From assembly GCA_036250195.1 (NCBI GenBank), contig JAVHZZ010000001.1, positions 397,298,117 to 397,362,116 on the forward strand: DNA of 64,000 nt, read 5' to 3'. Shown piece by piece: positions 37,501 to 50,939 of the stretch (the first letter of the stretch is position 1; each line of letters opens with the position of its first letter). The notes under the pieces are model-generated. The model was not told where the DNA came from. It made no database searches and saw nothing but the letters and a program-made list of their open reading frames with translations. The stretch comes from Mixophyes australis. Lineage: Eukaryota; Chordata; Amphibia; Anura; Limnodynastidae. A program made the position numbers and the translations under genes.

Positions 37501-38068
37501 ACGGCAAACCAGATAGCAATAATGAAAATGTTGTACTTCACATTCATACAGTACCATTACAGCATTAGATAAAATCCACTTTATTCACCATTAGTCTAAG
37601 GATCTGAGAAGCAATGATTTTATTCTAATAATCTGATCTCCTAATAGTTCTTTAGGACTCAGTTCGAGAACAAGTTTAATAATAATGTACTTGTGTCTTA
37701 AAAACTGTATTAAACACCATATGTAATGGTATTAAATAAAGGGCCATTAGCAGATCAAACACTGTCATTTTTATGTGCAGGAGCATCAACATAACACTAT
37801 GGGAGCAGATGGTCACAGTTTCCACGCTTCTGGCATGTAGTCGTAAAGTCATTCTGGTTAGATTACTTCACTTCTCAGATGTAGGAAGACAGGCTACTGT
37901 ATAGAACAAGGAATCCATGACACATGGTCAGCTGATCTTACACCACACTTAGAATGGATAGCAGCAGTCAGTGCACATACAATAACCGTTCTAATGTCCT
38001 TCAGGTGTCAAAGACTGTTGAATGGTCCACACACAATTCCATCTAAAATGGATCATCACTAAGACACC
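34591..38068 (-). other. Long FBXW7 intron, segment without genes
   Basis: AT-rich. A small palindrome, TGTACAATT and AATTGTACA, lies near 34783-34804. A MITE is at 36203-36295 and an A-run at 36918-36935. Nothing else was recognised. Confidence 0.5.
36203..36295. mobile_element. Short MITE, 93 bp
   Basis: The left end CAGTGGTCGAAGTGG and the right end CCACTTTGACCACTG are inverted with one mismatch. A related, more diverged copy is at 22870-22996. CAG/CTG termini fit hAT-type MITEs, but no convincing 8-bp target duplication was seen. Confidence 0.7.
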
Positions 38069-38076
38069 CTCTAAGG

Positions 38077-38612
38077 CAGTGATGGGCAAACTTTTTCAGG
38101 AGCGGGCCAAATAAAAAAGAAAAACTTTAGGCGGGCCAATATAATTAAAAAACTCAAATATCAAAATATATAATACAAATGTTTTGAATGGGACGGGAGG
38201 GTGTTATATAGCAGTGTTACCTCTATAAGTGCAGTGATCGTACAGACACAGCATATATTTCAGCAGGTTGTTGCAGATCCGTCTGTCTGGTGAGCCACTA
38301 ACTGACAACACAGCAGCCAATCGAAATCCGCCTTAGTATATGGCCCAGCCCATCTCTTCTCACATGACTTTCAGCCATTAGGGGGCGGGCAGGTGTTTGA
38401 GTGATTGACATACGAAGTGTCCTTTTAGGAAGGAGGATGAAGTGTAATGGAGGAAATAGCTTGGAAGGCATAAAAATGAAGGTTCTGACACACAGGGTCG
38501 GCCCTAATAATTTTATGCATATTTTAATGAAATTTTTTAAAATATTGGCGGGCCGGAAAGAACCTCTAAGTGGGCCGGATCTGGCCCGCGGGCCATAGTT
38601 TGCCCATCACTG
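38077..38612. mobile_element. hAT-type non-autonomous transposon (element A)
   Basis: The termini CAGTGATGGGCAAACT and AGTTTGCCCATCACTG are inverted, with subterminal GCGGGCC and GGCCCGCGGGCC words typical of hAT elements. The element is flanked on both sides by the identical 8-mer CTCTAAGG (38069-38076 and 38613-38620), the duplication length of the hAT superfamily. It is 536 bp with no transposase. Confidence 0.92.
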
Positions 38613-38620
38613 CTCTAAGG

Positions 38621-38811
38621 CAATGTTTCCCAAACCCAGTGGTCATGGACTCCTAACTTTGCATGTTTTCCATATCTCCTTGCTGGAGCACAGGTGTATT
38701 CATTACTGGCTGACACATCTTACCAGGTCCACAGGTGGTATAATTATTTCACTTGTGACCTGGAAAACCTGCCCTGTTAGGGGTCCTAAAAACTGGGTGT
38801 GGGAAACACTG
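38621..38811. mobile_element. hAT-type MITE (element B)
   Basis: The left end CAATGTTTCCCAAACCCAGT and the right end ACTGGGTGTGGGAAACACTG are inverted at 18 of 20 positions. It is 191 bp, flanked by CTCTAAGG at 38613-38620 and 38812-38819. Its ends differ from element A, so it is a different family using the same target site. Confidence 0.88.
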
Positions 38812-38819
38812 CTCTAAGG

Positions 38820-39049
38820 GGGGGTATTCAATTGTTAGCGTTAACAGAAAAAAACGAGCGCTCAAAAAATCTTAGCGTTCATACGGTAATTACTCGCGGA
38901 ATTTCAGCTCGCTGCTCCCTGAGCGGCGAGCTGAAATTCCGTGAGTAAACTACCGTATTAACGCTTTTCTCGCGCAATATTACCGTATAAACGGTAATAT
39001 TTTTTGAGCGCTCGTTTTTTTCCGTTAATGCTAACAATTGAATACCCCC
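38820..39049. mobile_element. Palindromic fold-back MITE (element C)
   Basis: The left end GGGGGTATTCAATTGTTAGC and the right end GCTAACAATTGAATACCCCC are perfect inverted repeats, and inverted similarity continues through most of the 230 bp (GAGCGCTC, ACGGTAATTACTC, GGAATTTCAGCTCG and their complements). The flanks share CTAAGG (38814-38819 and 39050-39055). The exact edge within the G/C run is ambiguous, so a 4-bp TAAG duplication is also possible. Superfamily not assigned. Confidence 0.85.
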
Positions 39050-39055
39050 CTAAGG

Positions 39056-42000
39056 ATTGCAATGGAGAAAGGAAAGCGGTAAAAAAATTTAACTTTTTAG
39101 GAGGGGGGAAATCCATTGTGCAGGGCTGCACTGAACAGCTGATTCTCAATGCAGCCGATCACGGTAGAGTTAATACTACATTATTCATGTGAACAATTTA
39201 GAGGGCACTCTGGTTACAACCACCATTCTGCTAAATTTTTCACCTATAAATTGTGATGTTTTTGCTGTAGTATACACACACAAGGAATATAAACAAGGGA
39301 AGAACTGACAAATCATCTTATGTGGGAGTTTCTGTAAAATGAAGATATCACATTGTTCCAGATAAAAATGTCTTCACATAAATTCATGATTTCCTTGTTG
39401 CAGTTTCTTGGTATTGGTCATCCTAGAGTTTGCTTTTGTATATTAGTTTATAAGATTCACAGTGTCAAAATTTAGCCCAATAAAACAAAATTTCATTCAA
39501 AATCACTGTGTAAATCCCACTGTGTGTATTTTAATCGGATTATTAAGTTATGTTCATATGTGAAAATAAATCTATTTTTAATTGACATTTTAGGAAACAA
39601 TCCCATTAAAAAAAATGTGTTTTAAATATAAATCACTGTGGCAGGCTATAAGAAGAAGCGTGGTAGTTACCGTGTTCTTAGTTTCTGCAGGCTGCTATAA
39701 ATGAAGTATAATTTGTACAGTTTAAACACCATGACAACCACAGTCGCATGGTACATGATGTAGTGAGCAGAGGGGCTTTCAACACCCCGTTGAGCTTTAT
39801 CTGCCCTATAAAATCCTTCTGCTCTACCTTCACACGACATGCTGAGACTGTGTGAGAGACTGTCAGGCATAGGCAACTTTCCAACGACAAATTACTAATT
39901 GTCTGGAGGTCAGACAAGAAAAATCGAATGCTTGTTTAAAATGTACTTAACTTGCATATTTAAAGAAAACAAAAACCTATGTGGGGTTGCGGCTTTATAG
40001 TGAATATAAACATGTTACAGAGTAGGATGAATCATCCCATCTTCATTCTCTTGAATGTCAGAAGTTTTCTTTACTCAAAAAACTACACAGATGTTTCACA
40101 GTGCATGTTGCTGTATTTTGTTTACAGCCTATCCTTCATTGATCTTTCAATATAGGAATAAAAGTCAATGAATACAAATTATACTAAAAATCATAGGATT
40201 CCCAACTGCTTATGCCCTAATGATATACAGCATAATACAAGTTATTTTAAGTAAGATAAACAAGCTTTGTGCTTCCATGGTTAAGTTTTTGTATTATGCT
40301 GGCGTAGCACTTGCCCATGTACGTGTGTACATGTCAGCATTCTTTTACTTCCACTCAAATCTAAGTATTTGTAAAGAATTTATAGCAAAATGATGCAAAC
40401 AAGCCACCAGTGTACTAGTTAAGTTTAAGTAAAGTATTTTCTGACTACTAGTCATAATAACTATCCTCTCACTGATGGCAGAAGTGGCAGCCTGTATCTT
40501 GAAGCAACATACGCCCTCCTTCCATTGTGATGCAAAGTCTCCTACACTAAAAACTAATCTTAAATGAAAAGTATTTCTCCTTCCACACTAAAGGCCAGGA
40601 CCTTACTTCCAATCATTATATCAACATAAATGAGATGTGCAGAGTCCTTCCCCCCCCCCCCAACATATGTTTCAGAATTAAGAATACCAGTATTTGCTTC
40701 AATCAAGTTGCCTGTAAACGCTAATTTTTATATCACGGAATAATATGCTCCAACCCTACATTACATAAAGAATAGCTTAGACAAGAAACATGTTAATGTC
40801 ACCAGGACAAATTAATATTCAAACAGGTTTCAATCATCCAGAAAAGCAGCCTTAAGTGCTGGGAAAAGCTAGAAGCTATGCTAGCAATGCCAGACAAACA
40901 GACCTGACCACAAGTATGAACATTCTGTGCACATCTCCTGCGTGGGCACAGCGTCTCAGCACTCGGTAAACACTCAGAGGAGGTGCCATTCCTGACAATG
41001 TCCTTATGATGTAGATGTATTACCAGAGAGAGCAGAGCTCATTCAACTCTCAGTGGTAAGAAATCACAGCTTTCACACTGTAATTATTTTGACTTTTACA
41101 GATGAAGAAAATGACACTTAAAAAGAGCATGGATCACAGCACCAATCTAAAGAGAATTTGTGTAAGCTCAACAGTTTATGGTGAAAAGGGGGAATTAGTA
41201 GTTTGCTATTTCAACAATAAAACTGCTCTGTCTCTGCCATGTAGGCAAGATAAAAGTATAGGATAACAGTACAGTATGGAATTCTAGAATGCTTGAAGAT
41301 AATCATACATACATCACATCACTAAATATCGCTAGCCGGTCCTTTTGTGGAGATGCAGTAAAGGAACGCTTTATAACTATACTGGTGACCTCTGGTGGTC
41401 ATATTGTGAAAAGCAAGTCTGTGCAAGAAAATGTGCTTACTAGCTGTTGCATTGGAAGCAGAAAGAAATGAACCAAATGACTTTCAGTAGCTGATGTCAT
41501 ACAGACTGCACAAAGAAATACCCTGTGCTGGACATGCATTGCGATCACTGGGATCTCTGTTACAGATGTACTTAAAATTAGTCACTACTAAGCCAAAATG
41601 CAAACGTGTCTGATCTGTATTTGTTATGTATTTTTACTAGCATTTTAGTTTTAAGTTTGTAAGTTTCAAAACAATTTGAAAAGAGGCATGGAAAATGGAA
41701 CAAGTAGCATTCTGAAAAAGCAATGCACCGCAAGCAAAAACGCAAATGGGTATGGTGACAATAGAAAGAATGATTTTAGTGTTACAAGCATTGAAAAACA
41801 CATATAAAATGCATAGTCGACATGCCAGTAGTTATGTATCCGTGGGATTCACACCCTATGAACAGAGCACAGATGGAAGTTAGAAAAACATAAAAATAAG
41901 CACAATTAAATATACACACGGCACTCTTACCGAGCACTGGTGGTAGTTTATTGCAGTCAGTTTGAACGTCATAGTAGTGCCATGTACAATCAATGATCCC

Positions 42001-43366
42001 TGATGCTAGTGACAATAATTCTCAAGCTCAGATGGATGGAAGTATACTGCTTGTTTGTACCTTGTCTAAGAAATTCTTACCTGCACTAGAAAAGGGGGTT
42101 AAACCTATTAACTTTTATTAATGCTTACCTCTTCAATTATCACAAGAAACTACCAAATGTGAAACAACTAGCAGCCACAATACTAGCTTTTTGTATGCTT
42201 TTTACCCTCAACACCTGGCACATGAAAAGGAATCCACTTACTGTGCTGTATACAGAATCAACACACTAGCATTAAAGATTGTCAAACGCAGCACCTGATG
42301 AGAGCCAATAATGGCTTTGTAGCTCTCATGCAGACAGGGCTGTCTGAGTATCAGATGCCGTTCCAATCCTTGGGACAAATCTTCTGGACAACGGCCAGCT
42401 GCTAATTTGCACCCACCTATTCACCTTTGCAGGCCTGGCCCACTGACATTCACTGCCATTGAGGCAACGTTCTAAGCACATGGACTTCAAGAGCAGGCAA
42501 CGGCTGTTTACATCTTGAAACATGTACAGCGCCATCAAGTATTCATTCTATCTGAAGCATCTGCCAGAACAGCAGGAAATGCCATCTCCTCCCAGTAATC
42601 TTTGTACAGCACCTAGTCACTGCCAAAAGACCACACAGGGGATGGACTATGTTATACTTGCACATTACACGAAACACTTGTTACATTATATTCACCTGAA
42701 GATTTGATGCTGAATTTTAGACATTGTTTCTCTGCTCATGACAAAAATAACTGTCTTTAGCAAGCATTAAAAAAAATGTTTATTTAATAGAAGCAACATT
42801 AAAGACGACAAAGACACCCCATTACTACACTATTCCCTACAAATAATGGTCCATGGTATTTTTGGTGCAAATGGGCCAATTCTGTACGTCTGCTCATGTT
42901 AATGGCGACGTGCTTCAGGCACATTAAGCTGTGTCATTCAGCTTGCAGTAATAGGGATCTGTGCCAATTCCCATGCACCTATATATAAATGCATCGATGA
43001 ACAAGCCATAATGTGAGAGTGAAATGTTCAGGGTCATGACAGAAGTTATAACTGGATGGCTGCAAGAAATTAAACAGTGATCCAATACCCAAGTTACCTC
43101 TAAAAATGCAGAATGTCTGCTTGGCATTACCAACCCTAGACAATCACAGACAATGTATAACTAGAAAAAAAAATATTTATACATATATAACACTGCTAAA
43201 AAAAAAAAAAGTAGAAAATCAGCTAGGTGTTAGTTACAGGATACATATAGTAAACTTACTGTAAATTAAGTAAGCTGAACATAAGAACTTTATTTCACAT
43301 ACAGCTGTGTGCTGACAAGACTTCTCTGAACTGTTGGATCCAGTTCCTTCCACTATGTCTCACAAT
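39056..43366 (-). other. Long FBXW7 intron, segment without genes
   Basis: AT-rich unique sequence with a C-run at 40651-40661 and an A-run at 43199-43210. No exon, RNA gene or intact mobile element was recognised. Confidence 0.5.
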
Positions 43367-45787
43367 TTGACCTCCCACATGCCTCCACCATTACATCACT
43401 GCCCCTTGCAAATGTGCTCTCACTATCATAATCATACCAGTGGGCTGCCTCCCACAAGATCACACTGACCTCCCACATGCCTCCACCATTACATCACTGC
43501 CCCTTGCAGATGTGCTCTCACTATCATATTCATACCAGTGGGCTGCCTCCCACAAGATCACACTGACCTCCCACATGCCTCCACCATTACATCACTGCCC
43601 CTTACAGATGTGCTCTCTCTATCATAATCATACCAGTGGGCTGCCTCCCACAAGATCACACTGACCTCCCACATGCCTCCACCATTACATCACTGCCCCT
43701 TGCAGATGTGCTCTATCATAATCATACCAGTGGGCTGCCTCCCACAAGATCACACTGACCTCCCACATGCCTCCACCATTACATCACTGCCCCTTGCAGA
43801 TGTGCTCTCACTATCATAATCATACCAGTGGGCTGCCTCCCACAAGATCACACTGACCTCCCACATGCCTCCACCATTACATTACTGCCCCTTGCAGATG
43901 TGCTCTCACTATCATAATCATACCAGTGGGCTGCCTCCCACAAGATCACACTGACCTCCCACATGCCTCCACAATTACATCACTGCCCCTTGCAGATGTG
44001 CTCTATCATAATCATACCAGTGGGCTGCCTCCCACAAGATCACACTGACCTCCCACATGCCTCCACCATTACATTACTGCCCCTTGCAGATGTGCTCTCA
44101 CTATCATAATCATACCGGTGGGCTGCCTCCCACAAGATCACACTGACCTCCCACATGCCTCCACCATTACATCACTGCCCCTTGCAGATGTGCTCTCACA
44201 ATCATAATCATACCAGTGGGCTGCCTCCCACAAGATCACACTGACCTCCCACATGCCTCCACCATTACATCACTGCCCCTTGCAGATGTGCTCTATCATA
44301 ATCATACCAGTGGGCTGCCTCCCACAAGATCACACTGACCTCCCACATGCCTCCACCATTACATCACTGCCCCTTGCAGATGTGCTCTCACTATCATACC
44401 AGTGGGCTGCCTCCCACAAGATCACACTGACCTCCCACATGCCTCCACCATTACATCACTGCCCTTTGCAGATGTGCTCTCACTATCATAATCATACCAG
44501 TGGGCTGCCTCCCACAAGATCACACTGACCTCCCACATGCCTCCACCATTACATCACTGCCCCTTGCAGATGTGCTCTATCATAATCATACCAGTGGGCT
44601 GCCTCCCACAAGATCACACCGACCTCCCACATGCCTCCACCATTACATCACTGCCCCTTGCAGATGTGCTCTATCAATCATACCAGTGGGCTGCCTCCCA
44701 CAAGATCACACGGACCTCCCACATGCCTCCACCATTACATCACTGCCCCTTACAGATGTGCTCTCACTATCATAATCATACCGGTGGGCTGCCTCCCACA
44801 AGATCACACTGACCTCCCACATGCCTCCACCATTACATCACTGCCCCTTGCAGATTTGCTCTCACTATCATAATCATACCAGTGGGCTGCCTCCCACAAG
44901 ATCACACCGACCTCCCACATGCCTCCACCATTACATCACTGCCCCTTGCAGATGTGCTCTCACTATCATAATCATACCAGTGGGCTGCCTCCCACAAGAT
45001 CACACTGACCTCCCACATGCCTCCACCATTACATCACTGCCCCTTGCAGATGTGCTCTATCATAATCATACCAGTGGGCTGCCTCCCACAAGATCACACC
45101 GACCTCCCACATGCCTCCACCATTACATCACTGCCCCTTGCAGATGTGCTCTCACTATCATAATCATACCAGTGGGCTGCCTCCCACAAGATCACACTGA
45201 CCTCCCACATGCCTCCACCATTACATCACTGCCCCTTGCAGATGTGCTCTCACTATCATAATCATACCAGTGGGCTGCCTCCCACAAGATCACACTGACC
45301 TCCCACATGCCTCCACCATTACATCACTGCCCCTTGCAGATGTGCTCTATCATAATCATACCAGTGGGCTGCCTCCCACAAGATCACACCGACCTCCCAC
45401 ATGCCTCCACCATTACATCACTGCCCCTTGCAGATGTGCTCTCACTATCATAATCATACCAGTGGGCTGCCTCCCACAAGATCACACTGACCTCCCACAT
45501 GCCTCCACCATTACATCACTGCCCCTTACAGATGTGCTCTCACTATCATAATCATACCAGTGGGCTGCCTCCCACAAGATCACACTGACCTCCCACATGC
45601 CTCCACAATTACATCACTGCCCCTTGCAGATGTGCTCTATCATAATCATACCAGTGGGCTGCCTCCCACAAGATCACACTGACCTCCCACATGCCTCCAC
45701 CATTACATCACTGCCCCTTGCAGATTTGCTCTCACCATCATAATCATACCAGTGGGCTGCCTCCCACAAGATCACACTGACCTCCCA
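43367..45787. repeat. Minisatellite, 98-bp unit, 25 copies, with trimeric higher-order structure
   Basis: The unit begins CTGACCTCCCACATGCCTCC, continues ACCATTACATCACTGCCCCT and TGCAGATGTGCTCTCACTAT, and ends with CCAGTGGGCTGCCTCCCACA and AGATCACA. Measured unit lengths from left to right are 98,98,98,94,98,98,94,98,98,94,92,98,94,92,98,98,98,94,98,98,94,98,98,94,98. The 94-bp form lacks CACT after GCTCT. The right edge is abrupt at CTGACCTCCCAAAATG. Open frames across it are repeat by-products. Confidence 0.97.
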
Positions 45788-48768
45788 AAATGTTCTATAT
45801 TGTTGTGACCCGATTGTCTACAAATTGTATCATCTCCCACCTCAAAATGGAGAACATCACTGATAAGCAGGGGATTGACTTTGAATACAAAAACTCAGAT
45901 CTAAATAACTAAATTCCATACTTGCCATCTTTAAAACCCAGAGGGTAGGTCAATTGGCACCTACAGGGAGGGCAGGGGACCACAAATAGCACTAATTTCA
46001 AGTATGTTTGTTCCTAGTGATCTGATCATCTCAGTTATAGGATTGGCTACAGAAACGACAGCTTCCACTGAGCTTTTACTGTGGAAAGTACCAAACAAAA
46101 ATAAACAACTTTTGCAACACAGCAAAGAGGTTTGAGACCATTCCACATAAAGAAAGATTTACTTTGTAAAAAAAAAAAAAAAAAACACATATGTTGTTCC
46201 AATTAAAATAGGCCATGTTGTAGGTATCATGAGCAGCTTCATTAATGGCACATTTTAGGAGTATGAAAACTAAATGCAACTTTGGAAGCCTGGCTGAGTC
46301 AGGGCATTTACACTTAATTGAATCAATCAAGCTGTTGATTGCTTGCTCAAGTAGTGGTGCAATAATCCAGAGATATCCAATTCAAGGAGATTTATGGACA
46401 TCAACCTTATTTTGTCTGCAGGAAAAATTTGTAAATGCTGCTGTAGCATAATTGCAGATTTTAAAGTAAAATGATAGCTTTGATAGACCTTTATCCTCTA
46501 TGGATTCTGTTACATTCACAAATATGCTGGATTATTAGAAGGAACTCCAGATGTAAGTCTATCTATAAATAATGTCGCAAGATGAGCCCATGGAACTAAA
46601 CAAAACAAATCTTACAAACCGCCAAACACTCTTTATATAGTATAAGATGTGCCATATACAGCAGATTATATTACTACCAAGATGCTTCAGTATAAAAAAT
46701 TAATGTCCTCACTCCAAGTGCCCTTATACAAGGTCAGAGAATTCTGAGGTTTCCCCAAATATTCCTATAATCTCACTCATACACTGTACATTATTATCCT
46801 TATAATAATAAAACATTGTGTTTACAATACTTGAAATAAGACATGAAGTATACTGGATACAGTTTTGCACAAGTTATGTAAATGAAATGGGACTGGGAAG
46901 TAGGACGTTGAAGGAAGATGAAATTATATAGGATATCCAATTCATGTATTAATTCTTAAGTGTGATTTACCAAACGGCAACAAATCCCAGAAGTGCTCAT
47001 CCGATAGTCTGTCTGTAGTTCAGAAAAGGCCTTGATGTTACAACGCAACAATTATGAAGTTATGCACAAAGTATATTACAGCACAATATGTATTTTATAA
47101 ACAAAAATGACAAATATACCTTAAAGTTGCTTCTTTAATGAAGATCAGTCACAAATATTTTTATTGATATACATAAGAGTGATCATTGACAAACCTTTAT
47201 TTAAAAAAATATCCCCTGCACCCCAACCCTGACAAACTCCAAGAAGAAAAGCCCCAAATGAGTGCAACCAGAGCATACCTAGGAAAGAAGGATAAATGAT
47301 CAGTCCCCCCACCCCACCAAGAAAAAAATATTTTCCAACCACAAAGCTTCTCCCACAAATAATCACTACCAGTAATACCATGTGCAAAACTCAGTCGAGC
47401 TCCCTCTCCAGTCCCTGGTAACATGCCATAACCATGACAAAAGCATTGTTTTTTCCTATCCAGCATTCAACTCTACAAACCTTTAGAGACTATATCAAAC
47501 CTGCAACATCCAAGTAGAATACACAAAAAGCAGGCAAATATTTAAGGGCAGTTTGTAAAATGTACAAATATATCTAATCATTGACAGAGCTAAACACATT
47601 ACATTTTACACATTCCACAAGACAGAAATGGAAGAAAGGGGTGCTGCTGCTATGCCTTATTGCATTTCATGGAGAACGTGGAAAATACAAAAATTGAGGT
47701 CAATTTAACTGCAACAGCGCCATCTTGTGTTTGCCTGGAAATTGAGAAGTCGCATGGTGTAAGAAGGGCAACATTCAATTATACAAATCTTATATTTAGG
47801 GAAAAAATATAAAAAAGCCAATAAACATTAAATGATAGTATATTATAGCTGCAATATTTTTAGTATCATCAGCTCATGAATCCCTTGTTTCCTGCAATCT
47901 ATACTAGAGGGCCCGGCTATTGTAATAAAAGAAAAAGTACAAATGATATAAGGCATGGTGATTAATAATTTTAGTCCATGCACCAGGACCCATACATGTG
48001 TGGCACTGGACTACATGGTGGCCAAAAGTGACATATATGTGGCTAACTTGGACACAACTGATCTATGTGTATAGTAGTACTATTTCTGTTTGCTTTCCCC
48101 AAAATATTTTCATGATGTTATCTGATCAGGAAACGGTCTATGTACAATTCTGCACGCACACCCTTATTTTTAGACATTATGTCTGCATTAATATATATTT
48201 ATACAAGGGTTATAGAAGCATGTGATGTGACTGCAAACGTTACTCTCTGTACAATACAGTAAAAAGAACACCTGACAGGAGGTTAGAACAGCTGTCTGCT
48301 AGTTGGCGTTCGCTCACAGATCAGGAGTTTCATATTATTTCACCAGAAAAACAGGTTGCTTTAAACAACCCTTTTCTGGGGTCTCTGGCTGGACATAAGT
48401 GGACAAACAATACATCTGTGAATACCCAAGCAGGCTGCACACTATGGCGTAATGTCTTATATCACTGGACTGCCTCTGCACGCAACTATTCCATTAAGTG
48501 AAAGCTCTATTAAAGATACCAATGCTAAAACAGCGCACTGACTGTAAACCATTTTCTGGGTGCAAGACAAGAGGCAAGTCAAGCAGCAACTATTGAGACT
48601 CAACAGGTTAGGCTGCTCCAAATACTAAGCATGCACAGAAAGCTCCTGAAATGTACCACCTAATTCACTTCAGCTTCATACTGACAATGTAACCCTTCCC
48701 CCAAAATAAATCATTAAAATATTTATTGCAATAATTCTGACTAGTTCTGTTATGTTCCATATGTAGTG

Positions 48769-48826
<58 letters not shown>

Positions 48827-50270
48827 GGGTGGGGGTGGGGTCTACTCAATGAGACAGTAAATTGAAAAGCAATCGCACTGAGCGAGGGTATTGTAAATAG
48901 CATCTGATTTATACAGTACTTAAGCTGCACAACCATTTATAGGCTTCATTTGCTTAAGAAAAGGTCATGTTGATAATGAAAAACATCCAAGAGGCTAAAG
49001 GGCTAATGTGAATTATGGGAATAATTACGACACTGTCTTAAAGTCAAGAGAAAGTGATTATACATTTCTGGTAACAGCATCGTCACTATGCCAAGTAGTT
49101 AACATTGGCAACTGATAAAGCAGGCCTGAGGTGGGTATTTAACTTTGTGGCTCCGTAATGAACCAAACGTAGAGAATGCCTGGTCATCAATCTGCAACTA
49201 GTCAGCCTACACAAGTAATGCAGACATTCAATGGGAGTACAGGCATTAGGGTAGAGGCACAAAGGCACTCTTCACTGTAACTCTTTCAGAGTTGCAAAGC
49301 ACTTGTGTCTCTTTCCGAGCAGTTTTTCCTGTAAAGGTTAAAGCACAGCGCTATTACAGCTTACAACTTTTAACAAGAGATTAAAAATGCCTTATGTGAC
49401 AGGGTCTGCTGAAATAATGTAATCACATGGATACCTGACCAACACATTGTAAACATTTTAAAAAAACACGTGCATAATTAAAGCACTCTTGTGACATATA
49501 ACGTAAATGAATGATTTCAATTTAGAGCTATTGCATACTATGCTTTAAATGTGGAGAGTAAAGTCATCATGTGACAACACCCCTATAAGAATTCAATATT
49601 AGTCAGTAAACTTTATAATATTTACAAGAAATACATTTCAGTATATTACAAACACATCTTAGTGGCAATATCTTGTATTTATTCAGATAGCTGATGGGTG
49701 AGCAAAAATTCATTAATTGCAGTGTTGGACATTCTTCCATGCTGTATTTTCCATATCGATGGAAATATTTACATATATCTTATTTACATAAAGATGACTA
49801 ACAAAATAGATACTTTTAAACATTTTTCAAGATTGTGGGTATTCACTCAGTTCTGAAAGGTCTAACTACAAAGATAATTCATAATTTCTTCACATAGTCA
49901 ATACTAGATCCAAAATATCCTCATTAAATCCTTTGACATGGAATAGAACCAGCAGTACAGATGGAAGGATGGAGGCAATGACAGCTACAATACCTAAGCT
50001 TACTGTACAGCATAATATTCTGATCTCACATGGCTTTGTGTGGTTGCTGTTAAACATTAATATGATTAGGCATCACAAACTTGCAGTTCTATGCAAATGA
50101 TCATTTATAGGCGCTGCTGGTCGCCATGGTTTGGGATTTGCCTCCAAGTACATGAAAGATTTCAGGTTACTTAGTTCAAATGACTTCTTGATCCTAGAGT
50201 TGCTCTAGTCAAGCTTGGCTTATTCCAGTAATCCATCAGTGAAAGGAGAGAAATATAAAATGCTGACTTG
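45788..50270 (-). other. Long FBXW7 intron, segment without genes
   Basis: AT-rich unique sequence with an A-run at 46169-46185 and the GT microsatellite at 48771-48824. No exon or intact element was recognised. Confidence 0.5.
48771..48824. repeat. Microsatellite (GT)27 followed by a G-rich tract
   Basis: 27 uninterrupted GT dinucleotides, then AGGGGTGGGGGTGGGG at 48825-48840. Confidence 0.97.
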
Positions 50271-50490
50271 AGATGAAGTCTAACTAGCAGTTAGACAATT
50301 TAACTTGTTATTGGGTTTTTGTAAGGGAAGCCCTGTATTTATCCTAAGTTTTTTTAAATTCACATTGTAGCTTTATTTTCATCTACATTTGCTGGAGCTT
50401 CGCTCCAGGCTTCTAAGGGATGGATAGTTGGGAAAACAGAGTACATAGTCTAAAACAGCAACATACTGTACAAGGTAGACAAAGTACATG
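50271..50490. repeat. Dispersed repeat, copy 1 of 2
   Basis: Direct-orientation match to 53071-53285: shared ACTAGCAGTTA, TTTAACTTGTTATTGG, GTAAGGGA, TTTATTTTCATC, ACATTTGCTGGA and CCAGGCTTCTAAGGGATG in order. It adjoins the LINE fragment and may be its 3' end. Confidence 0.7.
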
Positions 50491-50499
50491 CAGATCTGA

Positions 50500-50920
50500 A
50501 GACAGCGTAGGCCCTGCTCATCAGAGAGCTTACAACGTAGTTTGATAAAGGGCAGAGCTGAGATAAGAGGGAGTGTGGCTCAGAGTGGATATTTGGACAG
50601 CAGTAAGGGTGTAGCAGCGTGAGCAGCTGGGTGAGAGTCTCAGAGGCTGACTAGTGAAAGTCATAGGTGGGTAGCGGCGGGGGAAACGTCCCGTATATGG
50701 GGAACCAATGTAAGGATTGGCAGACTGCTGTATTGGAAGTAAGGTGACAGGAAAGGAAATAGTCTTGCTGCAGGATTTAGGATGGATAGACGCAGGGCCA
50801 TACCAGATAGAAGGATATTGCTGCATTCAAAACAGAAGAAAAACTGTGTAAGACTTTTGGTTGCATCTTGGATAAGAAATGGGTGTATTCTAGCAATTGT
50901 GAGGGTATGGTTCTACAAAG
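50500..50920 (-). mobile_element. LINE fragment, C-terminal reverse-transcriptase region, decayed
   Basis: The minus strand from about 50905 downward encodes IARIHPFLIQDATKSLTQ, then SNILLSGMALRLSILNPAAR. This matches the tail of LINE reverse transcriptases of the L2/CR1-like group (a CN-LL-GLP motif followed by QNAAARL). A stop follows near 50655 and the frame is otherwise degraded. No endonuclease or catalytic part of the polymerase is present. The family is named from memory of the motif. Confidence 0.6.
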
Positions 50921-50939
50921 TACGTAAATGCTAGGTCTC

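Noticed and set aside
43440..45551. Plus-strand frames of 74-146 codons with repeated HHCPLQMCS motifs
   Set aside because: They follow the 98-bp minisatellite, shift frame with each length variant, and have no known domain.
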